Assembly: GCA_947179195.1 (NCBI GenBank)
Contig: CAMXAS010000084.1
Coordinates: 1-5,953 of the forward strand
Source: an uncultured Bacteroidales bacterium
GTDB taxonomy: Bacteria > Bacteroidota > Bacteroidia > Bacteroidales > P3
DNA: 5,953 nt
Direction of reading: 5' to 3'
Part shown: one piece after another, positions 1 through 5,953 of the stretch
Layout: the number at the start of each line of letters is the position of its first letter
Position numbering within the stretch: position 1 is the stretch's first letter
The notes under the pieces: generated by a model
Database searches by the model: none
What the model was told of the DNA's origin: nothing
What the model saw: the letters and a program-made list of their open reading frames with translations, nothing else
Translations under genes and position numbers: made by a program

Positions 1-63
1 TTGGCGAACGGCGCCAAGATGACGTTCGACGTCAAGGGTAACGTAGTGGATATCGAAGACTAA
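1..63 (+). CDS. C-terminal end of a rightward gene, possibly a PepSY-like (DUF2874-type) periplasmic protein (partial)
   Basis: The first reading frame is open from the window edge to a TAA at 61-63, giving 20 residues that end in FDVKGNVVDIED. The start lies outside the window. That this is a real gene end is supported by a strong intrinsic terminator 28 bases after the stop in the same direction. The tail, with a hydrophilic turn (NG) followed by a strand, FDxKGN and a final acidic residue, resembles the last beta-hairpin of PepSY-like repeats, which are common in secreted Bacteroidota proteins and often end in a pattern like 'L-x-x-G-x-x-hxFDxxGN'. This family call is inferred from a very short stretch and could be wrong. 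The gene is convergent with the amidohydrolase gene at 161-1357, so the two do not share a promoter. Confidence 0.6.
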   Translation: MANGAKMTFDVKGNVVDIED

Positions 64-91
64 GCGGTTTTCGGTTTCGCTGGAAATAGCG

Positions 92-128
92 CGGCGGGGC
101 TTCCAAACGGAGGCCCCGCCGTTTTTTT
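92..128 (+). terminator. Rho-independent terminator of the rightward partial gene
   Basis: A 13-base-pair stem is formed by 92-104 and 109-121, with a four-base loop AAAC (105-108). It contains a single G-U pair (T101 opposite G112, or its neighbour) and is otherwise G+C rich. It is followed directly by seven T residues (122-128), the classic intrinsic terminator layout for rightward transcription. In the leftward direction the same hairpin is not followed by a T-run (only TTT a few bases on). It may still slow leftward transcription leaving the amidohydrolase gene, but it is oriented for the rightward one. No other convincing terminator for the leftward genes is visible in the 97-base convergent gap. 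Confidence 0.9.
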
Positions 129-160
129 ATGCCTTCGTGATGCCGTCGCGGGGTTGCCGC

Positions 161-1357
161 TTAGCCCGCGATGCCCAAGGCGGTCATGAGCAGGACGCCC
201 GTCAGCAGGGCCGATTCATCCACCGTGAACTCCGGCGTATGCAGGTTGGACTGCGTGCCCTTTTGGTCGGGGTTGGCCGTGCCGAGCCGGAACAGGCAGG
301 CCGGTATCAGGTGCGAATAATAGGCGAAGTCTTCGGCTGTCATGCGCAACGGCAGTTCCTCCACGTTGGCGGGCGAGAAGAGCCTGCCGGCCAGGTCGCG
401 CGCCCGTTGGGTCGCCTCGGCGTCGTTGAGCACGAACGGATAGCCGTGATCGACGGTCACCTCGCAGTCGCCGCCCATGGCCTTGGCCGTTTCGACGGCG
501 CAGCGCGTGATGTTCTCGTGCGCCTGTTTGCGCCAAACCTCGTTGAACGTGCGGATGGTGCCCTCTATATGCACCTCCGACGGGATGATGTTCGTACGCC
601 CCTCGCCGATGATGCGGCCGAACGACAGCACGGTGGGGATGTAGGGCGGCGCCTGACGGCTTACGACCTGTTGCAGCGCGGTCAGGATGTTGGCCGCCAC
701 AATCACGGTATCCACGTTCAGTTCGGGCGTGGCGGCGTGCCCGCCCTTGCCCTTGACGGTCAGGTAGAGTTCGTCGGTCGAAGCCATGTATTGCCCCGCC
801 TTCATGCCCACTTTGCCGGCGGGCAGGTCGGGCAACACGTGCATCGCGTAGATGTGCTGCGGCTTGGGGTTTTCCAGCACGCCGCCCGCAATCATTTGGG
901 GCGCGCCGGAGCGGAAATCCTCTTCCGAGGGTTGGAAAATCAGTTTGACGGTGCCTTTCCAAAGCGTCCGCGTCTCTTGCAGGAGGCGGGCGGCGCCCAA
1001 CAGACAGGCCATGTGGGCGTCGTGCCCGCAGGCGTGCATGACGCCGGCGCGCTCGGAGGCGAACGGTAGCCCGGTCTGTTCCGTAATCGGCAGCGCGTCC
1101 ATGTCGGCGCGCAAGGCCACGCAGCGGCTGTCGGGTTCCACGCCCGTAATCATGGCGCATAGCCCCGTGTCGGCCAGCCCGTCCTGGTAGGGGATACCCC
1201 ATTGTTTAAGCTGTTGCGCGATATAGCGTCCCGTTTCGACTTCCTCGGTCGAGAGTTCGGGATGGCGGTGCAGATGCCGCCGCATCGCCACGGTGTCGTC
1301 GTGGTATTGTTTGGCCCGCTCCGTGAGCAGGTTCAGCAGGGAATCGTCTAAAACCAT
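161..1357 (-). CDS. M20D-family metal-dependent amidohydrolase (N-acyl-L-amino acid amidohydrolase / hippurate hydrolase-like)
   Basis: This 398-residue cytosolic enzyme belongs to the M20D group of aminoacylase/carboxypeptidase-like hydrolases, which cleave N-acyl amino acids, indole-acetyl-amino acids or N-acetylated diaminopimelate intermediates. The length is normal for the family. Visible motifs are RHLHRHPELS at 27-36, ALRADMDALP at 81-90, the metal site MHACGHDAH at 107-115 (Cys110, His112), FQPSEE at 141-146 (catalytic Glu145, metal ligand Glu146), His173 in AMHV, KGKGGHAA at 202-209 in the lid/dimerisation domain (His207), AEDFAYY at 341-347, and the last metal ligand His373 in LHTPEF. 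All expected ligands are present, so it should be active. There is no signal peptide. The start is the ATG at 1357, giving the family's usual N-terminus. It follows the exporter stop by 10 bases, with no clear Shine-Dalgarno sequence and no promoter, so co-transcription with the exporter is likely. The substrate cannot be read from the sequence; dapE/argE-type peptidases are less likely because their characteristic motifs differ. Confidence 0.93.
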   Translation of the reverse strand: MVLDDSLLNLLTERAKQYHDDTVAMRRHLHRHPELSTEEVETGRYIAQQLKQWGIPYQDGLADTGLCAMITGVEPDSRCVALRADMDALPITEQTGLPFASERAGVMHACGHDAHMACLLGAARLLQETRTLWKGTVKLIFQPSEEDFRSGAPQMIAGGVLENPKPQHIYAMHVLPDLPAGKVGMKAGQYMASTDELYLTVKGKGGHAATPELNVDTVIVAANILTALQQVVSRQAPPYIPTVLSFGRIIGEGRTNIIPSEVHIEGTIRTFNEVWRKQAHENITRCAVETAKAMGGDCEVTVDHGYPFVLNDAEATQRARDLAGRLFSPANVEELPLRMTAEDFAYYSHLIPACLFRLGTANPDQKGTQSNLHTPEFTVDESALLTGVLLMTALGIAG

Positions 1358-1367
1358 GGGAAAGGGT

Positions 1368-3194
1368 TTAGGTTAGGTTTTGCAGGCGCACCAGACGGGC
1401 ATAGGCGCCGTCGAGCCGCATGAGCTCTTCGTGCGTGCCGGTTTCGGTGATATGGCCGTTGTCGAATACGAAAATACGGTCGGCATGGCGGATGGTGGAA
1501 AGGCGGTGGGCGATGACGACGGACGTGCGGCCCTGCATGAGTTCGCCCAAAGCCTGTTGCACGGCCTTTTCCGACTCGGTGTCGAGGGCGGACGTGGCCT
1601 CGTCGAGCACCAAAATCGGCGCGTTCTTGAGGATGGCGCGCGCGATGACGACGCGTTGGCGTTGTCCGCCCGACAAGTTGCAACCGCGGTCGCCCACCAG
1701 GCTCTGATAGCCCTCCGGCATCGCGCTGATGAAACCGTGGGCGTTCGCCTTCTTCGCGGCCGCCACCACTTCCTCCGTGCTGTAATCGCCGCCGAAGCGG
1801 ATGTTGTTCTCCACCGTGTCGTTCCAAACGAACGGGAACTGGCTGACCGTGCCCACGAGTCGGCGCAGGTCTTTCAGCCGTAAATCGCGCAGGTCGATGC
1901 CGTCCAGCAGGATGCGGCCGCCCGTCACGTCGTAGAAGCGGGAGAGCAGGTCGGCCGTCGTCGTCTTGCCCGAGCCGGAAGCCCCCACGAACGCATAGGT
2001 CTTGCCCTTTTCCAAACGCAGCTCCACTTGGTCGAGCACGTCGCCGTTCTGTCCCGGTTCGGCGTCCGGATAACGGAACGAGACGTTCTCGTAGCGGATG
2101 TCGTGTTCGAAGTCGGCCTTGGCGCGGGCGTCGGGCTTCTCGCGCACCTGTTCCGGGATGTCGATGATTTCGTAAATCCGTTCCAAGGCCGCGCGGCCGT
2201 TCAGCAGGTTATAGTAAGCCGAGACCGTGGCCTTGGCCGGCGAAATCAGTTTGATGAACAGGATGATGAACAGAAACATCTTGTCGGGCGAGAACGCGCC
2301 CTGCAACACCTGCCGTCCCCCGAACCACAGCACGACGATGGAGACGGCAATCAGCAGGATTTCCGTCAACGGTTCGGACAGGTCGCGGCGGCGGTGCACG
2401 CGGTTGAGCAGACGGGCGTATTGGCGGTTCTTCTCGTTGAAGACCGTTACGATATATTCAATCAGGTTGAACGATTTGACGACGCGCACGCCGCTGATGG
2501 CTTCTTCGGTCAGGTTCAGCAGGTCGCCCATCATGGCCTGTCCCTTGCCCGAATCGGCCTTGAGCCGTTTGCCGATAAAGGCCGCCAACCAGATGAAGGG
2601 CGGCATGAGGCAGATGATGAGCAGCGTGAGCGGGGTGCTGATGGAGAACAGGGCGATGAGGAACAGCACCACGTTCAGCGGGTCTTTGAAAAAACTTTGG
2701 ATGGACGTCATGATGGCCCATTCCACGGCGTTGATGTCGGCCGTCATGCGCGCGATGAGGTCGCCCTTGTGCTGTTGCGAGAAGGCGGCGAGCGGCAGGC
2801 GGACGATGCGGCTGTAGAGGTCGTTGCGCAGGTCACGGATCAGGCCGCTGCGGATGGGCCCCAAAAAGAACAGGCCGAGGTAGCGGAACAGGTTGGCCAA
2901 GACCGTAAAGCCGAGGAACGCACCGGCTACATAGAGTAGGGCGTGGAAAGCGCCTTGGCTGTCGCGGATGCGGCCGATATAATAGTAGGCGTATTGCAGC
3001 AGCGTGTCGGTGTCGAAACTGAAATGCTCCGGCAATGTCTCTACGTCCGAGGTCAGGCTGAACAGTACCGAAAGGAAAGGCGCCAGCATACTCAGCGAGA
3101 ACAGCGAAAAGCAGACGAAGCCCACGTTGCTCAGCATATTGAGCAGCCAGTAGCCCCAATAGTGTTTCAGATTCGAGAAAAAACGGTAAACCAA
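1368..3194 (-). CDS. ABC exporter half-transporter, fused membrane and ATPase domains (MsbA-like)
   Basis: This 608-residue inner-membrane half-transporter is expected to act as a homodimer that pumps a lipid, peptide or drug outward using ATP. The membrane domain has about six hydrophobic segments (roughly 18-46, 84-112, 170-187, 189-207, 276-298, 306-320), with the coupling region LRNDLYSRI at 122-130. The ATPase domain starts near 365: A-loop Tyr375 (VSFRYP), Walker A GASGSGKTT at 404-412, Q-loop Gln452, signature NLSGGQRQR at 507-515, Walker B ILVLDEATSALD at 527-538 with catalytic Glu532 and the D-loop, and H-loop His563. All catalytic residues are present, though the Q-loop reads SQFPFVWND where SQEP or NQE is usual. 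The start is TTG at 3194: an in-frame TAA lies six codons upstream, and the first in-frame ATG (residue 20) would cut into the first membrane helix. An MsbA-type lipid flippase is the nearest architecture, but the substrate is unknown. The amidohydrolase gene follows after 10 bases. Confidence 0.93.
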   Translation of the reverse strand: MVYRFFSNLKHYWGYWLLNMLSNVGFVCFSLFSLSMLAPFLSVLFSLTSDVETLPEHFSFDTDTLLQYAYYYIGRIRDSQGAFHALLYVAGAFLGFTVLANLFRYLGLFFLGPIRSGLIRDLRNDLYSRIVRLPLAAFSQQHKGDLIARMTADINAVEWAIMTSIQSFFKDPLNVVLFLIALFSISTPLTLLIICLMPPFIWLAAFIGKRLKADSGKGQAMMGDLLNLTEEAISGVRVVKSFNLIEYIVTVFNEKNRQYARLLNRVHRRRDLSEPLTEILLIAVSIVVLWFGGRQVLQGAFSPDKMFLFIILFIKLISPAKATVSAYYNLLNGRAALERIYEIIDIPEQVREKPDARAKADFEHDIRYENVSFRYPDAEPGQNGDVLDQVELRLEKGKTYAFVGASGSGKTTTADLLSRFYDVTGGRILLDGIDLRDLRLKDLRRLVGTVSQFPFVWNDTVENNIRFGGDYSTEEVVAAAKKANAHGFISAMPEGYQSLVGDRGCNLSGGQRQRVVIARAILKNAPILVLDEATSALDTESEKAVQQALGELMQGRTSVVIAHRLSTIRHADRIFVFDNGHITETGTHEELMRLDGAYARLVRLQNLT

Positions 3195-3217
3195 CGTCGC
3201 AAGTCTTAGTTAGGATG

Positions 3218-3225
3218 CAAATTTA
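3218..3225 (-). promoter_or_regulatory. Probable Bacteroidota-type -7 promoter element for the exporter-amidohydrolase operon
   Basis: Read leftward, the eight bases are TAAATTTG, an exact match to the Bacteroidota primary-sigma -7 consensus TAnnTTTG. They lie in the only AT-rich stretch (about 3195-3245) of an otherwise GC-rich window, where such a match is less likely by chance. Transcription would start around 3211-3213 and give a leader of roughly 17-20 bases before the TTG start at 3194. A clear -33 TTTG is missing: the expected place, about 19-21 bases further upstream (near 3245-3250), reads TCCG beside the T-run of the clpB terminator. The promoter would therefore begin directly where the clpB terminator ends. 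This is a motif match only. Confidence 0.5.
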
Positions 3226-3238
3226 CTAAAATTCACAT

Positions 3239-3287
3239 AAAAAAACGGACCCGCCCCGATGGACGGATCCGTTCGCCTTGGGCGGGT
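3239..3287 (-). terminator. Intrinsic terminator downstream of clpB
   Basis: Read leftward after the clpB stop, ACCCGCCC (3287-3280) pairs perfectly with GGGCGGGT (3256-3249) to give an 8-base-pair stem. The 23-base loop contains the self-complementary core ACGGATCCGT, which can form a small inner hairpin. The stem is followed by CCG and then seven T residues (3245-3239). The stem composition, T-run and position 22 bases after the clpB stop (TAA at 3311-3309) fit an intrinsic terminator separating clpB from the exporter gene. The loop is longer than usual, so folding may be slower than for the hairpin at 92-121. Confidence 0.75.
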
Positions 3288-3306
3288 GCGCACCGGCGCG
3301 CGCCCG
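3283..3306 (-). other. Hairpin just after the clpB stop that overlaps the terminator stem
   Basis: Read leftward, CGGGCGCGC (3306-3298) can pair with GCGCACCCG (3291-3283) around a six-base loop GCCGGT, giving nine positions with one C-A mismatch. Its second arm shares bases 3283-3287 with the first arm of the clpB terminator, so the two structures cannot both form completely. It begins three bases after the clpB stop codon. It may simply add to transcript-end protection, or it may be a by-product of the GC-rich sequence; no regulatory role is shown. Confidence 0.4.
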
Positions 3307-3308
3307 TT

Positions 3309-5912
3309 TTAGGCCTGCTTCTCGGACTGATAGAACACGTACTTTCCCTCGAAGACGTCGATGTTGATCGGCTTCTCCTTGTTGAAGTCGTTGGCCAGCA
3401 GGCTTTTCGACAGTTCGTTCGTGATGTGCCGCTGAATGTAGCGTTTCAGCGGGCGCGCGCCGTACTGCGGGTCATAGGCCTGTTGCGCGATGTCCTTATA
3501 GACGGCCTGGCTGATGGCGGCCGTAAAGCCGTTGCGGGCGAGTACCGCTTCCAGTTGCCGCAACTGCAACTGCACGATTTGCAGGATTTCGTCACGGTTC
3601 AGCGGCTTGAACACGATGATTTCGTCAATCCGGTTCAGGAATTCGGGTCGCATCCGTTGCCGCAGGGCTTCCAGCACCTGACGGCGGCTTTCGTCGTAGG
3701 CCTCGTTTTCCTTGCCCGGCGCCATGCGGTCGAACGCCTGTTGGATATATTCCGCGCCGAGGTTCGACGTCATGATGATAATCGTGTTCTTGAAATCCGC
3801 CGTGCGCCCTTTGTTGTCGGTCAGCCGTCCGTTGTCCAGCACCTGCAGCAGGATGTTGAACACGTCGGGATGCGCTTTCTCGATTTCGTCGAGCAGGATG
3901 ACGGCATAGGGCTTGCGGCGCACCGCCTCGGTCAGCTGTCCGCTCTCGTCGTAGCCCACGTAGCCCGGAGGCGCGCCCACGAGCCGCGATACCGTGTGCT
4001 TCTCTTGGTATTCGCTCATGTCAATGCGGATCATCGCATTCTCGTCGTTGAACAGATATTCGGCCAAGGCGTTCGCCAGTTCGGTCTTGCCCACGCCGGT
4101 CGTGCCCATGAAGATGAACGAACCCACGGGGCGTTTCTCGTCGCCCAAGCCCGCGCGGCTCCGGCGGATGGCGTCCGAGATGGCCGAGATGGCCTCGTCC
4201 TGTCCCACCACCCGTTTGTGCAGTTCTTCCTCTATATGGAGCAGTTTTTCGCGTTCGCTTTGCAGCATACGGCTCAGCGGGATGCCCGTCCAGCGCGATA
4301 CCACGTCCGCGATTTCCTCGCTGCCGATTTCCTCCTTAATCATCGCGCCGTCCTTTTGCAGGGCGTGCAGCTTGGCGCGGCCTTCCTCCACGGCCTTTTC
4401 CGCTTCCTTGATGCGGCCATAGCGCAGTTCGGCCACCTTCTCGTAGTTGCCGGCGCGTTCGGCCTGCTGGGCTTCGAACTTGTACTGTTCGATGTCGTTC
4501 ATCCGCGCCTGCACTTGGTCGGCCAGTTCCTTCTCGCTGCGCCACTGCGCCGTCATGCTGTCGCGCTCGGCCGACAGGTTGGCGATTTCCGCGCCCAGTT
4601 CCGTCAGTTTGGTCCGGTCGTCCTCGCGCTTGATGGCTTCGCGTTCGATTTCCAATTGGCGGATTTTACGCTCCAGTTCGTCGATTTTCTCCGGCATCGA
4701 GTTCATCTCCAACCGCAGTTTGGCCGCCGCCTCATCCATCAGGTCGATGGCCTTGTCGGGCAGGAAACGGTCTGATATATACCTGTGCGAGAGTTCCACG
4801 GCCGCGATGATGGCTTCGTCCTTGATGCGGATATGGTGATGCGTCTCGTAGCGTTCCTTCAGCCCCCGCAGAATCGAGATGCTGTCTTCCACCGACGGCT
4901 CGTCCACCATCACGATTTGGAAACGGCGTTCCAAGGCCTTGTCCTTCTCGAAATACTTTTGGTATTCTTTCAGCGTCGTGGCGCCGATGGCGCGCAGTTC
5001 ACCCCGGGCCAGCGCCGGCTTGAGGATATTGGCCGCGTCCATCGCGCCCTCGCCGCCGCCCGCACCCACGAGCGTATGGATTTCGTCGATGAACAGAATC
5101 ACCTCGCCGTCCGACTGGATGACTTCCTTGACGACGCTTTTCAGCCTTTCCTCAAATTCGCCCTTGTATTTCGCGCCGGCCACCAGCGCCCCCATGTCGA
5201 GCGAGAACAACTGCTTGCCCTTCAGGTCGTCGGGGATGTCGCCGCTCACGATACGGTGCGCCAGACCTTCGGCGATGGCCGTCTTGCCCACGCCTGGCTC
5301 GCCGATTAGAATCGGGTTGTTCTTCGTGCGGCGGCTCAGGATTTGCAGCACGCGGCGGATTTCGTCGTCGCGGCCGATGACCGGGTCCAATTTGCCGGCG
5401 CGCGCCAGGTCGTTCAGGTTCTTGGCGTATTTGCCCAAGGCCTGGTACGTGTCTTCGGCGTTGGCGTCCTTGGCCGTCTGCCCCTTGCGCAGTTCCTTGA
5501 CGGCTTCGGTCGCCGTCTTGGCGTCCAAGCCTTGCGCCTTGAGCAGGCGTCCGGCGGGCGTGTCGGTGTTGAGCATGGCGATGAGCAGCAGTTCCAACGT
5601 GATGTACTCGTCGCCGAACGATTTGAGCAGGTCTTGCGCCTTGTTGAATACCTGTTCCGCGTCGGCGTTCAGGTAGGGCTGGGTGCCCGTCGAACTCGGT
5701 AGCCGGCCTATCTCCTCGTTCAGTTTCTGTTGGAGGTAAGCCGGATTCGCTTCCGCCTTTTTGAGCAGAAACGGCAAGATATGGTCGTCCGCCTGGAACA
5801 TGCCGTGCAGCAGGTGCAGGTCGGTCACGGCCTGGCTCTGATGGGAGGCCGCCGTTTGGATGGCCGTTTGTAACGCCTCCTGTACTTTGATGGTCAGTTG
5901 GTTCGGATTCAT
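3309..5912 (-). CDS. clpB: ClpB, ATP-dependent protein disaggregase (Hsp100)
   Basis: This 867-residue cytosolic hexameric AAA+ chaperone, working with DnaK/DnaJ/GrpE, pulls proteins out of aggregates by threading them through its central pore. Domains in order: Clp N-domain (about 1-145); AAA-1 with Walker A GEPGVGKT 204-211, pore-loop Tyr249 in KYKG, Walker B ILFIDE 272-277 (Glu277) and arginine fingers Arg329-Arg330; the coiled-coil middle domain (about 400-525), which includes the AGNYEKVAELRYGRI segment and is diagnostic of ClpB as opposed to ClpA or ClpC; AAA-2 with Walker A GTTGVGKT 603-610, pore loop GYVG 650-653, Walker B VILLDEIE 671-678 (Glu676), RPEFLNRID 755-763 and sensor-2 GARPLKR 818-824. 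Length is normal and nothing is missing. The ATG at 5912 gives the standard N-terminus MNPNQLTIKVQEAL and is preceded by an A-rich leader instead of a strong Shine-Dalgarno site. No CIRCE-type heat-shock operator is visible in the 41 upstream bases available. The promoter is probably beyond the window edge. Confidence 0.98.
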   Translation of the reverse strand: MNPNQLTIKVQEALQTAIQTAASHQSQAVTDLHLLHGMFQADDHILPFLLKKAEANPAYLQQKLNEEIGRLPSSTGTQPYLNADAEQVFNKAQDLLKSFGDEYITLELLLIAMLNTDTPAGRLLKAQGLDAKTATEAVKELRKGQTAKDANAEDTYQALGKYAKNLNDLARAGKLDPVIGRDDEIRRVLQILSRRTKNNPILIGEPGVGKTAIAEGLAHRIVSGDIPDDLKGKQLFSLDMGALVAGAKYKGEFEERLKSVVKEVIQSDGEVILFIDEIHTLVGAGGGEGAMDAANILKPALARGELRAIGATTLKEYQKYFEKDKALERRFQIVMVDEPSVEDSISILRGLKERYETHHHIRIKDEAIIAAVELSHRYISDRFLPDKAIDLMDEAAAKLRLEMNSMPEKIDELERKIRQLEIEREAIKREDDRTKLTELGAEIANLSAERDSMTAQWRSEKELADQVQARMNDIEQYKFEAQQAERAGNYEKVAELRYGRIKEAEKAVEEGRAKLHALQKDGAMIKEEIGSEEIADVVSRWTGIPLSRMLQSEREKLLHIEEELHKRVVGQDEAISAISDAIRRSRAGLGDEKRPVGSFIFMGTTGVGKTELANALAEYLFNDENAMIRIDMSEYQEKHTVSRLVGAPPGYVGYDESGQLTEAVRRKPYAVILLDEIEKAHPDVFNILLQVLDNGRLTDNKGRTADFKNTIIIMTSNLGAEYIQQAFDRMAPGKENEAYDESRRQVLEALRQRMRPEFLNRIDEIIVFKPLNRDEILQIVQLQLRQLEAVLARNGFTAAISQAVYKDIAQQAYDPQYGARPLKRYIQRHITNELSKSLLANDFNKEKPINIDVFEGKYVFYQSEKQA

Positions 5913-5937
5913 AGTCTGATGTCTTTTCGTTTTTGTT

Positions 5938-5950
5938 TCGGGTGACCCGA
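5938..5950. other. Short perfect dyad upstream of clpB
   Basis: TCGGGT and ACCCGA flank one central base, giving six-base perfect arms centred about 32 bases before the clpB start. The one-base spacing makes it a poor RNA hairpin (only about four pairs with a five-base loop), so if functional it would suit a dimeric DNA-binding protein. It could equally be the remains of an upstream structure cut by the window edge. It does not match CIRCE (TTAGCACTC and its inverted copy). No regulator can be named. Confidence 0.25.
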
Positions 5951-5953
5951 CGT

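Noticed and set aside
137..1069. A 310-codon open frame on the plus strand opposite the amidohydrolase
   Set aside because: It is antisense to a complete M20D enzyme with all motifs intact, starts just after a terminator, and shows no domain; it is a shadow of codon bias.
2028..2939. A 303-codon open frame on the plus strand opposite the ABC exporter
   Set aside because: Its composition is dominated by Asp, Gln, Val and Arg, as expected from the complement of the real gene, and it has no start signals or domain.
3233..3238. A minimal start-stop element (ATG-TGA, leftward) ahead of the exporter
   Set aside because: It lies upstream of the predicted -7 element, so it would not be in the exporter's own transcript, and a six-base match is common by chance.
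3426..4775. A 449-codon open frame on the plus strand opposite clpB
   Set aside because: Its protein is a low-complexity mix rich in Arg, His, Val and Gln with no recognisable domain, and it is exactly antisense to highly conserved ClpB coding sequence. Long antisense frames are expected in GC-rich coding DNA.
5913..5953. Possible CIRCE or other known heat-shock operator upstream of clpB
   Set aside because: The 41 available bases contain no TTAGCACTC-type arms; only the unrelated short dyad at 5938-5950 is present.
1..5953. CRISPR arrays, tRNA or rRNA genes, insertion sequences, or a novel defence or mobile system
   Set aside because: No regularly spaced repeats, no transposase or integrase motifs and no RNA gene signatures were seen. 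The window is almost completely covered by three intact, recognisable genes and short intergenic regions.

Overview
This window is most consistent with a chromosomal housekeeping segment of a GC-rich member of the Bacteroidota, probably order Bacteroidales (Rikenellaceae/Alistipes-like base composition is one possibility). The reasons are: ClpB and the MsbA-like exporter resemble Bacteroidota versions of these families; the starts lack clear Shine-Dalgarno sequences and one sits in an A-rich leader; and an exact match to the Bacteroidota -7 promoter consensus TAnnTTTG lies just before the exporter gene. The genus is an inference and was not checked against a database.

Layout from left to right: (1) the last 20 codons of a rightward gene (1-63), perhaps a PepSY-like periplasmic protein; (2) a strong rightward intrinsic terminator (92-128) in a 97-base convergent gap; (3) three leftward genes filling the rest. 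Read in their own direction, these are clpB (5912 to 3309), an ABC exporter half-transporter (3194 to 1368) and an M20D-type amidohydrolase (1357 to 161). The 114-base gap between clpB and the exporter holds a terminator for clpB, a competing upstream hairpin and a probable promoter for the exporter. The exporter and amidohydrolase genes are only 10 bases apart and are probably co-transcribed.

Functionally, ClpB is the cytosolic disaggregase working with DnaK. The exporter is a homodimeric MsbA-like membrane pump of unknown substrate. The amidohydrolase is a binuclear-metal hydrolase of N-acyl amino acids or related amides. No functional link between clpB and the downstream pair is evident. 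All three complete proteins keep their key catalytic motifs and look intact.

No mobile element, CRISPR array, tRNA, rRNA or novel multi-gene system was found. The remarkable points are small: a probable TTG start on the exporter, a departure from consensus in its Q-loop, and a pair of mutually exclusive hairpins behind clpB.
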